Assembly (NCBI GenBank): GCA_965222205.1
Contig: OZ244932.1
Coordinates: 1,116,001 to 1,180,000 of the forward strand
DNA from: RHLJ01 sp965222205
GTDB taxonomy: Bacteria; Bacteroidota; Rhodothermia; Balneolales; Balneolaceae
Length of the DNA stretch: 64,000 nt
Reading direction: 5' to 3'
The translations under genes were made by a program, and so were the position numbers. Below, in pieces: positions 7,489 through 17,640 of this stretch. Positions within the stretch are counted from its first letter, which is position 1; every line of letters starts with the position of its first letter. Below the pieces are notes generated by a model, which was not told where the DNA came from, ran no database searches, and worked only from the letters and a program-made list of their open reading frames with translations.

Positions 7489-10326
7489 ATGTACACATCT
7501 CCAAGGTGGAATTTTAAATTAATAGTATCCGGTATATTTTTGATGCTGGTATTTATTTCACCAATGATAAATGCTCAGGAGTCGGGAGGTATAAGAGGTC
7601 AGGTAGTTGACTCCACAAACAATGAAGCCATTTATGGTGTAAACATTTACATTCAGCAATTGGCCAGAGGGGCTGCAACTAATCTTGATGGTAACTTTGA
7701 AATCAGGTCTATTCCAAATGGCTCTTACCAGATTCGAATTACATATCTGGGTTATCAAACTAAAAATATTACTGTAGAAGTTGTTAATGGGCAAGTAACA
7801 GATTTAGGGGAGGTTCTTTTAACCTCGGATTATTTGATGGGAGAAGAGATTACGGTACTAGCTCAGGCTGCTGGGCAAGCCGCCGCCATTAAGTCCCAAA
7901 TTGAGTCTAATACGATTGTAAATGTTGTTTCGAAAGAACGATTATCAGAGTTACCAGATCAAAATGCTGCTGAATCAGTAGCACGACTACCTGGTGTTTC
8001 GGTTCAAAGAGATGCAGGAGAAGCTTCAAAAGTAGTAGTTCGGGGTTTATCCCCAAGGTTTAACTCCATCACCGTAAATGGTGTCCGGGTTCCCGGAACA
8101 GAAGGTGACCGTTCAGTAGATTTAAGTTTACTCCCTTCAGATGTACTTGACGGAATTGAAGTGTTTAAAGCGCTGACACCTGATAAAGATGCAGATGCAG
8201 TAGGTGGTACGGTTAATTTATTGGTGAAAAAAGCGCCAGTAGGTTTTAGAAGTACAGCAAGTTTGGAATCCGGTTATAATGATATTCGGTCGGACTTCGG
8301 ACAATACAAGGTATCTCTAAATTCCAGTAACAGATATCTGGATGATAAGTTAGGGATACTTATATCTGGTAGCGTTCAACGAGCTAACAGAGGATCTGAG
8401 CTATTCGATTTGGATCCCGAGTTTAACCAGGAAGACTCTACTATTAATAATATTGAGAACCTAAACTTCACAGATAATTTCCAGATAAGAGATAAGTATG
8501 GAGCCAGTGCAAGTGTGGATTATGAGATCAATGAAAACCATGAGGTTTATATTTCGTCTCTTTTTGGAAGAACCGAGAGAGATGAACAACGATTTAGAAA
8601 AAGATATAGAGTCGGCAACACGAGAACTGAATATGATGCAAGGGATCGTGAGAGATATGATCTGCTATACTCAAATATTCTAAATGGAATACACAAGCTG
8701 AACAACTTTACCATTGATTGGCAGACTTCATATTCATACACACTTTCCAAGCAGACTTATGGGAACTATGCCCGATTCTACGAAGTCGGGGCATATAATA
8801 GTGGGCTTGATAATACCAATATCGAAAGCATAATTGATAAGGCTCGAAATAACTTAGATGCCACTTATTTCTTATATGGCACTAATGAAACGTTTCGAAA
8901 TACAGAAGCGGATTTTACTGCATCGACCAATTTGAAATACAATTTCTATTTCAGTGAGACTGTTGCGGGATATTTAAAAGCCGGGGGGAAGATAAGAGAC
9001 AAAAATAAAGTGAAAGATCAGGATGAGGTAAGAACCGATTTTAATGTAATAAGTGAAATTGGACAGGATAACCCGGATTTATTTGATTTGTACAACGAGA
9101 CTCATGTAGCAATAAGCAATTTTATTAATGCAAACTATGAAATACCGAATATAAACGGCTATTCGGTTCTGTCTCCCGGGCTTGATTTAAACAGATTGAA
9201 TAAATTTTACTCTACCTATTCAGATGCTTACGAAAAAAACGGGTTTATTGACCTCGAAGATTATGAAGCCGGCGAAACTGTGACATCTGCTTATGTGATG
9301 GCAGAACTAAATTTTGGTTCCAGATTTTCTTTTTTACCCGGTATTAGATATGAACATGTAGAGACAAGTTACGACGGAAGGTTTGGAAATCTGGCAGGGA
9401 ACCTTGGTCAAATTGGAACAATTTCTGACACAACCGGAGGGCAGAATTATGGAGAGCTTTTCCCTCAGTTCCATTTTAAAGCAAACATTACAGAAGGGCT
9501 TGATATTCGATTGGCCTATACACAAAGTCTATCTAGACCTGATTATGATAATTTAGTTCCCTTTGAACGAGTAAACGATTCAGAACAACAAATACAAAGA
9601 GGAAACCCGGATCTTAGACACTCTAAGGCATTTAATTACGATATTTTCATGTCTTACTATAATAGTCGGTTAGGCTACTTTTCGGTTGGGGCTTTTTACA
9701 AAGAAATTGAAGATGTGGATTATCAAAGGACAACCAGACTTACGGAAGGAGAGTTTGCTGGTTATGAATTAACATCTCCTGTTAATGCAATTGGAAAGTC
9801 AACGGTAAGAGGTGTAGAATTCGATTTACAAACTGATTTCAGGTTTTTACCAAAACCATTGGATGGTCTTATTCTATCCACAAACATCGCTTTTGTTGAA
9901 TCTGAGACGTTCTTCCCGATTCTATTAATAGGAGAAAGAAGTCCGGAACCACCATTCAGACCAGTACTAATAGATACGGTTCGGGCTGGTAAACTTCCCG
10001 GGCAACCTGATGTAACAGCTTCATTTACTCTTGGATATGAGATAGGACACTTTTCAGCAAGAGTTTCATTAGCCTATCAGGAATCCATTTTGGAGGAGCT
10101 CGGATCAAATGAACCGGTAGACCAGTTTTCAAAAGGATTTAGTTTTTGGGATCTCAGGGTAAATCAATCTTTCAGGGAATATCCGAATGTTACCGTTTTT
10201 GTTTCTATGAACAACTTCACTTCCGAGTCGGAAGAGCAGTTTGTTGGGGGAGGGGATATATCCATTGATACCAGAGATTTCTCGTACGGGCTAACAGCTA
10301 GTACCGGTGTTAGAGTAAAATTTTAG
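7489..10326 (+). CDS. TonB-dependent receptor, carbohydrate type
   Basis: A 945-residue outer membrane receptor. Signal peptide about 1-29 (cleavage INA-QES), carboxypeptidase-regulatory-like domain (GIRGQVVDSTNNEAIYGVN, about 33-115), plug with ELPDQNAAESVARLPGVSVQ (about 155-175) and VFKALTPDKDADAVGG, and a barrel ending STGVRVKF. The plug wording matches the TonB-Xanth-Caul type (TIGR01782), used for oligosaccharide uptake. No SusD gene accompanies it, which is normal for that type. It starts a locus of glucuronidases and symporters and is probably the outer-membrane entry for the oligosaccharide. Confidence 0.9.
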   Translation: MYTSPRWNFKLIVSGIFLMLVFISPMINAQESGGIRGQVVDSTNNEAIYGVNIYIQQLARGAATNLDGNFEIRSIPNGSYQIRITYLGYQTKNITVEVVNGQVTDLGEVLLTSDYLMGEEITVLAQAAGQAAAIKSQIESNTIVNVVSKERLSELPDQNAAESVARLPGVSVQRDAGEASKVVVRGLSPRFNSITVNGVRVPGTEGDRSVDLSLLPSDVLDGIEVFKALTPDKDADAVGGTVNLLVKKAPVGFRSTASLESGYNDIRSDFGQYKVSLNSSNRYLDDKLGILISGSVQRANRGSELFDLDPEFNQEDSTINNIENLNFTDNFQIRDKYGASASVDYEINENHEVYISSLFGRTERDEQRFRKRYRVGNTRTEYDARDRERYDLLYSNILNGIHKLNNFTIDWQTSYSYTLSKQTYGNYARFYEVGAYNSGLDNTNIESIIDKARNNLDATYFLYGTNETFRNTEADFTASTNLKYNFYFSETVAGYLKAGGKIRDKNKVKDQDEVRTDFNVISEIGQDNPDLFDLYNETHVAISNFINANYEIPNINGYSVLSPGLDLNRLNKFYSTYSDAYEKNGFIDLEDYEAGETVTSAYVMAELNFGSRFSFLPGIRYEHVETSYDGRFGNLAGNLGQIGTISDTTGGQNYGELFPQFHFKANITEGLDIRLAYTQSLSRPDYDNLVPFERVNDSEQQIQRGNPDLRHSKAFNYDIFMSYYNSRLGYFSVGAFYKEIEDVDYQRTTRLTEGEFAGYELTSPVNAIGKSTVRGVEFDLQTDFRFLPKPLDGLILSTNIAFVESETFFPILLIGERSPEPPFRPVLIDTVRAGKLPGQPDVTASFTLGYEIGHFSARVSLAYQESILEELGSNEPVDQFSKGFSFWDLRVNQSFREYPNVTVFVSMNNFTSESEEQFVGGGDISIDTRDFSYGLTASTGVRVKF

Positions 10327-10371
10327 ATAAATGCTTAATCGCATAATTAAAACATAAAAAAAGGAGTAATC

Positions 10372-11934
10372 ATGATAAATGATACAAATAGGCTGTTTAA
10401 ACAGGTTTTTGCATCCACTTTAGCCCTCATTATGGTAATGATGGTACAAGTACAAGATGTTCAAGCTCAAAGAACAGTAACAGTAGATCAGGGAGTTGGA
10501 ACACTCAACGAGGCTATCGTTTCAGATACTACTGAAACAGGAGAAAGAGTTGATTCAAGTACTGTATATGTGCTTAGCAGTGGGGGGACTTACCTGCTTG
10601 ACGGAAGTATTGAGCACAGAGGATATCACCTGTCAATAGTCGCGGAAGAAGGATGGACTGAGCGTCCAAAACTTATTCCTGCTGTTGATGATGGAGGATC
10701 TTCCAGTCGCCCATTCAGACCAAGAGGTGACCTGACCTTAAGAGGTTTATATGTTACTAATGAAGATGAATTAGGAGGTAGAAATACCCGGATTGTTCGA
10801 GTAAGTGAAAATGATGTAACTATTACAATTGATAATTCACATCTTGATAAAGACGGTCAAAGTGCATTCAGACTTGATGGTACAGGAATCAGACTTTTCC
10901 TGACCAATTCTATAGTTAGTAATATTGGAACTACTGATAGTCCTGATAATGGTCGTGGTGTAGATGACAGAGGTAATCAGATTGATACACTTTGGTTTGC
11001 AAACAACACCTTTTACAACTTAACATCACAAATTATTCGTGATGATGGTGGTTTGATTAATTATGCTTATTTCAATCAAAATACAGCGGTTAATATCGGT
11101 AAGAATATTGCCGTGGAGTTTGGTCCGGTAGTTAAAGGTGTAATGAAAGATAATCTCTTTATTAATGCCGCTTTCTATGGCTATAACACCAATGACGATG
11201 ATGATCCACTTTCAGTAGTATCTGTTGACTCTCTTACTCAATCTGAAACGGATTCGTTAGGAGCTCAAGCATTTACTGCTAACAACAACAACATCTATCT
11301 TTCTTCATCTATTACTGAAGCATATCCGGATACTGTAGAAGCACCTGTTAATTTCAATGCAACAGTGTCTGCATTTATTGAGGCGCAAGGTAGTGCTTCA
11401 ACTTTTCTTAATGAAGATGTTACTTTTACTAATGGACCTGCCGCTCCGGCTGATGTGGTAACTACATTTTGGACGGATCCTACAAATGAAAATCCTCCTT
11501 CTTTCCCAACTCCGGGAGAAGGTGAATCTTTCAATTTTGAGTATGCGAATACATTCGATTCTTATACTGGTGGGAGTAACGGTCAGCAACTTGGAGCACT
11601 GAGTTGGTTTGGTACATTGGTAAGCAATGAGAACGATATTTCAATTGAAAGACCAAATACTTTCAAGCTGAATGGTAACTATCCAAATCCGTTCAACCCA
11701 TCTACAAATATTTCATTCGATCTTGCTGAATCATCCGATGTTTCGGTCGAAATATTTAACATGATCGGGCAGAAAGTGATGAGTATTCCGGTTCAAAGAC
11801 TGACAGCTGGATCTAACCAAACCCTAAGAATAGAGGCTGGATCTTTAACTTCAGGAATCTACATTTATCGCATTACTGCCAAAGCAGGAAATACGATTAC
11901 TACTAACAGTGGAAGAATGACACTGATTAAATAA
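10372..11934 (+). CDS. Secreted right-handed beta-helix protein with sorting tail
   Basis: A 520-residue exported protein (signal peptide ending QDVQA-QRT) preceded by a clear AAGGAG site. Residues about 30-300 hold repeated short strands with N/D turns (LTLRGLYVTN, VTITIDNSHLD, IRLFLTNSIVSN, LWFANNTFYN, YAYFNQNTAVN, KGVMKDNLFIN), as in pectate-lyase-like beta-helices and DUF4957/DUF5123 proteins. The end has NYPNPFNPSTNISFDL followed by VEIFNMIGQKV, the C-terminal sorting/adhesion module common in Balneolota and Rhodothermota. It could bind or cleave the substrate (PL6 lyases share this fold), but no catalytic residues can be assigned. A terminator follows. Confidence 0.75.
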   Translation: MINDTNRLFKQVFASTLALIMVMMVQVQDVQAQRTVTVDQGVGTLNEAIVSDTTETGERVDSSTVYVLSSGGTYLLDGSIEHRGYHLSIVAEEGWTERPKLIPAVDDGGSSSRPFRPRGDLTLRGLYVTNEDELGGRNTRIVRVSENDVTITIDNSHLDKDGQSAFRLDGTGIRLFLTNSIVSNIGTTDSPDNGRGVDDRGNQIDTLWFANNTFYNLTSQIIRDDGGLINYAYFNQNTAVNIGKNIAVEFGPVVKGVMKDNLFINAAFYGYNTNDDDDPLSVVSVDSLTQSETDSLGAQAFTANNNNIYLSSSITEAYPDTVEAPVNFNATVSAFIEAQGSASTFLNEDVTFTNGPAAPADVVTTFWTDPTNENPPSFPTPGEGESFNFEYANTFDSYTGGSNGQQLGALSWFGTLVSNENDISIERPNTFKLNGNYPNPFNPSTNISFDLAESSDVSVEIFNMIGQKVMSIPVQRLTAGSNQTLRIEAGSLTSGIYIYRITAKAGNTITTNSGRMTLIK

Positions 11935-11958
11935 GTATTTGAAAACATAACACCTATT

Positions 11959-11988
11959 GGAGGACCAGCGAAATGGTTCTCCTTTTTT
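11959..11988 (+). terminator. Hairpin terminator inside the glycan locus
   Basis: GGAGGACCA (11959-11967) pairs with TGGTTCTCC (11974-11982) around GCGAAA, followed by six T residues. It divides the receptor/beta-helix pair from the enzyme genes and may set their relative expression by partial read-through. Confidence 0.75.
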
Positions 11989-12008
11989 AATTCAACTTTT
12001 TAACTGTT

Positions 12009-13814
12009 GTGAAGTTTTTACATAGCTATTCTATTTTCCTGCTATTCAGTGTTTTATTCATTCAAAGCTCTCAGGCTCAACGAAATAGTCTTGTTGAAAA
12101 CATTTATGAAAGAGAAAGGATAGACTTAAATGGTACATGGAAATTCTTGTTAGATCCTATGGAAACAGGAATTATCAAAAGAAAATACCGTAGAGATTTT
12201 CCGGCTGATGAAGTCGCTAAACTAAATGAAGGCCCGCTTATTGAATACGAGTGGGATTCATCCTGGAATATACAAGTCCCGGGAGATTGGAACAGCCAGT
12301 TTAAAGAATTGGAATGGTATGAAGGTTTAGCCTGGTACCGAAAAAAGTTTGAGGCTAAAAAGGAAATAGGATTCAGATATTTCCTGTATTTCGAAGCGGT
12401 CAACTATAAGAGTGATGTATATCTGAATGGAGAAAAACTTGGGATGCATGAAGGCGGATTCACACCTTTTCAGTTTGAAATTACGGATTACATAATGCCT
12501 GAAAACTCATTAGTGCTTTCAGTAGATAATAAGAGAGTAAATGATGGTATACCCGCTGCCGATTTTGATTGGTGGAATTATGGAGGTATTACCCGACCTG
12601 TCTGGGTGATTAAAGTACCAGATGAGTTTATCGAGGAATACACGTTCAATTATGATGGTAAAAGGGTAATTGGAACTGTTGTCTTAAACTCAGCTTCAAC
12701 AGAGAAAAAGAAAATTCAGATTGAAATTCCGGAACTTGAGATAAAAGAAACCATTGAGACAGATAAAAATGGTTATGCCGAGTTCACATTCTCTCCTAAA
12801 AAAATCATTCCGTGGTCTCCTGAAAGCCCCAAAAGGTATGAAATATCAGTTACCTCAAAGGATGATTCGGTTTCTGAACTGATCGGTTTTAGGACTATTG
12901 AAACCAGGCAAACAGAAATATTAGTGAATGGGGAAACTGTTTTTCTTCGAGGTATTTGTTTACATGAAGAAGCTATAGGCAAGCCAACACGAACATTAGA
13001 CTGGAAAACGGCTGAAGAATTATTACTTTCGGCTAAAGGAATGAATGCTAATTTTGTGAGACTTGCTCATTATCCCCATACTGAAAAAATGACTCGTCTT
13101 GCTGATAGTTTAGGCTTGATGGTATGGAGTGAGATACCTGTGTATTGGGAAGACATGGATTACAAAAATCCAAAAACTCTTGCCATCGCTAAGCAGATGG
13201 TAACCACTAATTTTAAAAGGGATAAGAACCGTGCATCAATCATAATCTGGAGCATTGCAAATGAAACCCCCATTACAGATCATAGAAATTCTTTTCTAAA
13301 AGAGTTGATTACAACGGTTCGTGAGAACGATCAAACACGATTGGTTTCAGCGGCGCTTAAAGTTTCTCATGATGGTGGGATTAAAAACATTGACGATCCA
13401 TTAGGTGAATATCTGGATGTACTTTCCATAAACCAATATGTGGGTTGGTACGGTAATGATTACCCTGATAAAATCACAGATGTGAAATGGGAGTCAAAGT
13501 ATAACAAACCGATGTTGTTAAGCGAGTTTGGAGCAGGAGCACTTGCCGGGAATTATGGTGACAAGATGACTAGATGGACGGAAGAGTTCCAGGCATACTT
13601 TACAGATGAGACAATGAAAATGGCTACTTCAATTCCATTTTTAAGAGGTACGATGCCCTGGGTGCTCAAAGATTTTCGAACTCCAAGGAGATACCACGGA
13701 GCATTTCAGAATTACTGGAACCGAAAAGGGTTCATAGATGAAAATGGCGTTCATAAACAAGCATACGATGTGCTTAAAAACTGGTATACAAAAATAGAGG
13801 AAGAGGCTAATTGA
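12009..13814 (+). CDS. GH2 beta-glucuronidase, exported
   Basis: A 601-residue glycoside hydrolase family 2 enzyme with GTG start and a signal peptide (cleavage near SSQA-QRN). Jelly-roll sugar-binding domain first (RIDLNGTWKFLLDP), then an immunoglobulin-like domain, then a TIM barrel. The acid/base is Glu about 419 in WSIANETP and the nucleophile Glu about 506 in LLSEFGAG. WNRKG (Asn 571/Lys 573) fits the NxK motif that marks GH2 beta-glucuronidases by binding the uronate carboxylate. It would release glucuronic acid from non-reducing ends in the periplasm. It lies 1 base before the next gene. Confidence 0.85.
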   Translation: MKFLHSYSIFLLFSVLFIQSSQAQRNSLVENIYERERIDLNGTWKFLLDPMETGIIKRKYRRDFPADEVAKLNEGPLIEYEWDSSWNIQVPGDWNSQFKELEWYEGLAWYRKKFEAKKEIGFRYFLYFEAVNYKSDVYLNGEKLGMHEGGFTPFQFEITDYIMPENSLVLSVDNKRVNDGIPAADFDWWNYGGITRPVWVIKVPDEFIEEYTFNYDGKRVIGTVVLNSASTEKKKIQIEIPELEIKETIETDKNGYAEFTFSPKKIIPWSPESPKRYEISVTSKDDSVSELIGFRTIETRQTEILVNGETVFLRGICLHEEAIGKPTRTLDWKTAEELLLSAKGMNANFVRLAHYPHTEKMTRLADSLGLMVWSEIPVYWEDMDYKNPKTLAIAKQMVTTNFKRDKNRASIIIWSIANETPITDHRNSFLKELITTVRENDQTRLVSAALKVSHDGGIKNIDDPLGEYLDVLSINQYVGWYGNDYPDKITDVKWESKYNKPMLLSEFGAGALAGNYGDKMTRWTEEFQAYFTDETMKMATSIPFLRGTMPWVLKDFRTPRRYHGAFQNYWNRKGFIDENGVHKQAYDVLKNWYTKIEEEAN

Positions 13815-13815
13815 T

Positions 13816-16347
13816 ATGAACATGTTAATGCTGGTTTTCGGTTTTGCAATATTTAGTTGTACAGGTGTACAGCAAGAACCTATTCAATTCACAACTGAAC
13901 CATATTACTTTGATGCCGGTGGTAGTGATTCAGAATTATATCAAAATTCAGTGCTGTTAATACCTGATTTCACTTACTCTGAAGATAGAGGGTATGGTTG
14001 GACATCATCAGGTCATGAGGACTTTTATAATAAAGGAGCTGAGGACGCGCGAAATAGTTTTTTGGTTGATGGGATTGTAGCTGATGAAATAGGCTTTAAA
14101 GCTGATATTCCTGAAGGAGAGTGGATGATTACAATCTGGTTTGAAGGAGGGCTTGAAGATACGGTTTCAACAAAAATCAGTATACAAAATGAGAGAAAAC
14201 ATTTTGACCTCCAGGCATTCAATCCCCATGCTGAAGCTCGTACAGATATACAAAAGATGTATCGCGTTATCCAACAAAAAGTCCAGGTTGGCAATGAAGG
14301 TATTTCATTTTTACTGGAAGGGGTAAATGATAAAGTAAGACTTTTGGGAATAGGCGTAGCACCAGTTCAAGACCCCGAAAATAAAGATCAGGAAGAATTA
14401 TTAGCTCTGATTGAAGAAACGGGAAGTTTTAAAAGTAAACTGGATATTGAGACTACCCGAAAAAAGTTAGCAGAGTTAAATACTGACCCGGAAAATATGA
14501 GTTTCGTCTCTCACTGGGATAACCAACTACGAATTCTGTCTAAAGCGGAAGAGCTTTTCTATTTGAGAGGATGGAGTTGGGCAACAGACTCAACGAATAT
14601 GAGCTTATTCGATCATCTTCATCAATCGGTGATGGTATACGATGGAATACTTTCTATGAATGAAGCTGAGCAACACCCTTTGTACGAGCGTGCATTATGG
14701 TATAGAGGCAGGCTGTTATACTGGCTTTATTTAGAAAGAGGTGGAATGAATGAAAAGAGAGGGGCGGATAGAGATCTGGCAAAGTTATACAAGCTTTTCA
14801 GCTCAGATGATTTGGTACGAATGTATAACGGAGAAAAAATAGATCAGGATGATGAATTTGATGAAGTACCAAACGGAGAACTTGCCCCCGAATGGGCTTC
14901 AGTACAATGGGAACTTACGAACCGGTTGAAAGATATCGTTGACTGGTGGGTATATGAACAGCAGGACGAAAACGGAGAATTTGGAGGCAAGTTTGGTGAT
15001 GATGTGGAAATTCTCAGATGGTGGTCTCCATTAATTCTTTCCGGAGATAAAACTACATATCAGGGATGGAAAAAACTGGCTGATGGAGTATGGAATAGTT
15101 CAAAAATCAGAAATGGATATGCCAAAAATCCCAGTGATGTGGAGCATTCTTCAGAATTTATTTCCGATACCGCACCTTTAATGGTTTTATATAATGATGA
15201 TCCGGTATATGCCGACAGACTCTCATATTCATCCGACCATTTTCAAAACCTATGGACAGGTTTTAATAACAACGGACATAGGTTTTTTAAGTCTGCATGG
15301 TTTAGTTCCTCAGAAGTTGAAACAGAGGAGCCTAAAAACCGAGATGTATCCTATAATGCCAGGGCAACTAAAGCAGTTCGATACTATGCCTGGAAAACCA
15401 ACGATTCTGAAACTAAGAAAGCTCTAATCGAATGGGCTGATGCCTGGTTAAATGCATCTGAAAGTACCCAAAAAGGAAAACCAAGTGGGATTATTCCACC
15501 ATCGGTTGAGTTTCCTACCGGGATAATTAATGGGAATGAGCCGACCTGGTATGATGCAAACATGTATTGGGATTACTTCGACTGGAATGGAAGTAGGGGA
15601 ATACTTGACCAGCTACTATTTACCTGGACATTTACTGGAGATGGTAAATACCTAATTCCATTAATGATTCACTTAGACCTCGTTAATAAGTATAAAGATG
15701 AATTAGATAATGAAGACAACAGATTTAAAAAAGGGAGTGAAGCTTGGGTAGCTTACGAACTAGGTACCAGCGATAATTTTTGGAATGTGGTAGAGAACTG
15801 GCGGCTTCTTTCAGGTGATAATTCCTATGATGGTTTAATACTCGAACACGGTTCTGATTTAATTAAATATCGAATTACTAAGAATGAAAAACATTTAGTT
15901 AATGCAATGATTCCGTATTTGGAGACTGTAAGGTATAACAGACCAATGCTTACAAGCGAAGTAGTTCATACAGATAGAGTTTATATAAAAGAACCAAGTG
16001 AAAGAGAAGCAGGGATTTTACAAGGAATGATTACCGGGTTTGGAGCAGATGAAAGTGCATCACCTTATATCACCGTCAGTTGGGAGGATGCGAGTAGAGA
16101 TATAACCTATTTAGTTTCTGATAGTGACTCTTCCAGCTTGAAAGTGAAACTATACACTTTTTCAGGTAATGAAGAAGACCTGACAATGAGGCTTTGGCAA
16201 TTATCTAATGGTAGATATACGATAACTCAAAAAGGGCAGGAAGGAAAAGAAGAACAGGTAATCGATATCTCGAAAAGAGGAGAAAGATTTCCGGTTAAAA
16301 TCCCTTCTCAAGAACTAGTTGAACTGGAAATAATCCGATTACAATAA
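13816..16347 (+). CDS. Large lipoprotein of unknown family, possible toroid glycan enzyme
   Basis: An 843-residue protein I do not recognise. The lipobox AIFSC at about residues 11-15 marks it as a lipoprotein. Residues about 25-180 look like a beta-sandwich carbohydrate-binding module (YYFDAGGSDSELY, YGWTSSG). The middle, about 190-700, is helical and rich in Trp (RGWSWATDSTN, WYRGRLLYWLYLERGG, VDWWVYEQQDENGEFGGKFGDD, LRWWSPLILSG, MYWDYFDWNGSRG), like an (alpha/alpha)6 toroid of glycoside hydrolases or polysaccharide lyases. The C-terminal 100 residues are beta-rich. Its place between two glucuronidase genes suggests a glycan-degrading role; the activity is not known. Confidence 0.6.
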   Translation: MNMLMLVFGFAIFSCTGVQQEPIQFTTEPYYFDAGGSDSELYQNSVLLIPDFTYSEDRGYGWTSSGHEDFYNKGAEDARNSFLVDGIVADEIGFKADIPEGEWMITIWFEGGLEDTVSTKISIQNERKHFDLQAFNPHAEARTDIQKMYRVIQQKVQVGNEGISFLLEGVNDKVRLLGIGVAPVQDPENKDQEELLALIEETGSFKSKLDIETTRKKLAELNTDPENMSFVSHWDNQLRILSKAEELFYLRGWSWATDSTNMSLFDHLHQSVMVYDGILSMNEAEQHPLYERALWYRGRLLYWLYLERGGMNEKRGADRDLAKLYKLFSSDDLVRMYNGEKIDQDDEFDEVPNGELAPEWASVQWELTNRLKDIVDWWVYEQQDENGEFGGKFGDDVEILRWWSPLILSGDKTTYQGWKKLADGVWNSSKIRNGYAKNPSDVEHSSEFISDTAPLMVLYNDDPVYADRLSYSSDHFQNLWTGFNNNGHRFFKSAWFSSSEVETEEPKNRDVSYNARATKAVRYYAWKTNDSETKKALIEWADAWLNASESTQKGKPSGIIPPSVEFPTGIINGNEPTWYDANMYWDYFDWNGSRGILDQLLFTWTFTGDGKYLIPLMIHLDLVNKYKDELDNEDNRFKKGSEAWVAYELGTSDNFWNVVENWRLLSGDNSYDGLILEHGSDLIKYRITKNEKHLVNAMIPYLETVRYNRPMLTSEVVHTDRVYIKEPSEREAGILQGMITGFGADESASPYITVSWEDASRDITYLVSDSDSSSLKVKLYTFSGNEEDLTMRLWQLSNGRYTITQKGQEGKEEQVIDISKRGERFPVKIPSQELVELEIIRLQ

Positions 16348-16359
16348 AGGACTAAAAGT

Positions 16360-17613
16360 ATGAGCAATTCCGAACCTTTGTCCTTCATGAAGAAGGTCCA
16401 GTTATTCGTTTTATCAATTGGACCGGGGCTATTTATTATCGGATATAATATAGGGACAGGAAGTGTTACCTCGATGGCATCGACTGGTGCAGAATATGGA
16501 ATGACGCTTACTTTGCCGTTACTTCTTTCATGCATATTTACTTATATCCTTATTGTTGTATTTGGTAAATACACGTTGGTTACCGGTGATACGGTCATTT
16601 TTAGCTACAAAAAACATTTTGGGAAACCAGCAGGGCTGTTTGTACTTGTAGCCTTGATTTTCACAGAAGCCGTAGGAAGCGTTGGAGTAATGGCTATTGT
16701 AACTCAGGTTACACAGGAATGGACCCGCCCCCTTACCGAATCAGGAAATGGTATCGATCCGCTTTATTCTACTTTTGGGTATGGAGTGATCCTGTATGCA
16801 CTATTATGGAATGGTAAGCAGAACTTTTTTGAAAAGGTATTAGCAGTTTTTGTAGGAGTGATGGGGCTTAGTTTTTTAGTAACCATGTTTATGGTAATTC
16901 CTGAACCAGCTCAGGTTATTTCAGGTGTTTTTTCTGGAATCCCGAATGAAACAGGAGCCTTCCTTCTTATTGCCAGTATGGTAGGTACCACAATGGGGGC
17001 TGTAATTTATGTAGTCCGATCTGTTTTAATAAAGGGAAAAGGATGGGGGATGGAACAATTACCTCTCGAAAAAAGAGACGCAAAAGTTTCAGCTATAGTA
17101 ATGTTTGTTTTAAGCATTTCAATAATGGCCGCAGCTGCAGGTACTATGTATCAGGAAGGAATTAAAGTTGATAATGCCATTGATATGGTGAAACTTTTAG
17201 AGCCTTTTGCAGGTCGTTTCGCTATTACAATTTTCGTTGGAGGAATTCTTGCGGCAGGTTTGTCATCACTTTTTCCACATATTATGCTGGCCCCAATGTT
17301 GCTGGCCGACTATAAAGGTGAAAACCCAGACTTTCAATCCAAAACAAACCGATTAATTTCACTTAGTATCATTCTTCTCACATTCACGGTTCCAATTTTT
17401 GGGGGGCGACCTGTATTTATAATGATTCTTTCTCAGGCATTTATTGCAACGGTCACTCCGGTTGTAATTCTTCTAATGTTCATTTTGATGAACAAAAAAC
17501 AGGTTGTTGGAGAGCATACGCTTTCTCCAATAAAGAACCTTTTGGTAGGTCTGATACTCATTTTTTCAACAATAATGGCTGTATTGGGATTGATTGGAAT
17601 TTTTTCGCTATAG
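16360..17613 (+). CDS. Nramp-fold transporter lacking metal-binding motifs
   Basis: A 417-residue inner-membrane protein with about 11 hydrophobic helices and the overall order of the Nramp/SLC11 family (GPGLFIIGYN in TM1, GTTMGAVIYVVRS in TM6). In true metal transporters TM1 carries DPGN and TM6 carries MPH; here the aligned positions read GTGS (about 32-35) and GAV (about 213-215), so both metal sites are gone. It is 12 bases after the large lipoprotein gene and 27 before a cytoplasmic glucuronidase. I infer that it moves an organic solute, perhaps a glucuronide, rather than Mn or Fe; this is not proven by the sequence. Confidence 0.75.
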   Translation: MSNSEPLSFMKKVQLFVLSIGPGLFIIGYNIGTGSVTSMASTGAEYGMTLTLPLLLSCIFTYILIVVFGKYTLVTGDTVIFSYKKHFGKPAGLFVLVALIFTEAVGSVGVMAIVTQVTQEWTRPLTESGNGIDPLYSTFGYGVILYALLWNGKQNFFEKVLAVFVGVMGLSFLVTMFMVIPEPAQVISGVFSGIPNETGAFLLIASMVGTTMGAVIYVVRSVLIKGKGWGMEQLPLEKRDAKVSAIVMFVLSISIMAAAAGTMYQEGIKVDNAIDMVKLLEPFAGRFAITIFVGGILAAGLSSLFPHIMLAPMLLADYKGENPDFQSKTNRLISLSIILLTFTVPIFGGRPVFIMILSQAFIATVTPVVILLMFILMNKKQVVGEHTLSPIKNLLVGLILIFSTIMAVLGLIGIFSL

Positions 17614-17640
17614 CCTAAACAGGAATTTAAGAACAAGCAC

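Noticed and set aside
10372..11934. Assignment of the beta-helix protein as a pectate or chondroitin lyase
   Set aside because: The fold is plausible but no Lys/Arg/Ca-binding catalytic set could be recognised.
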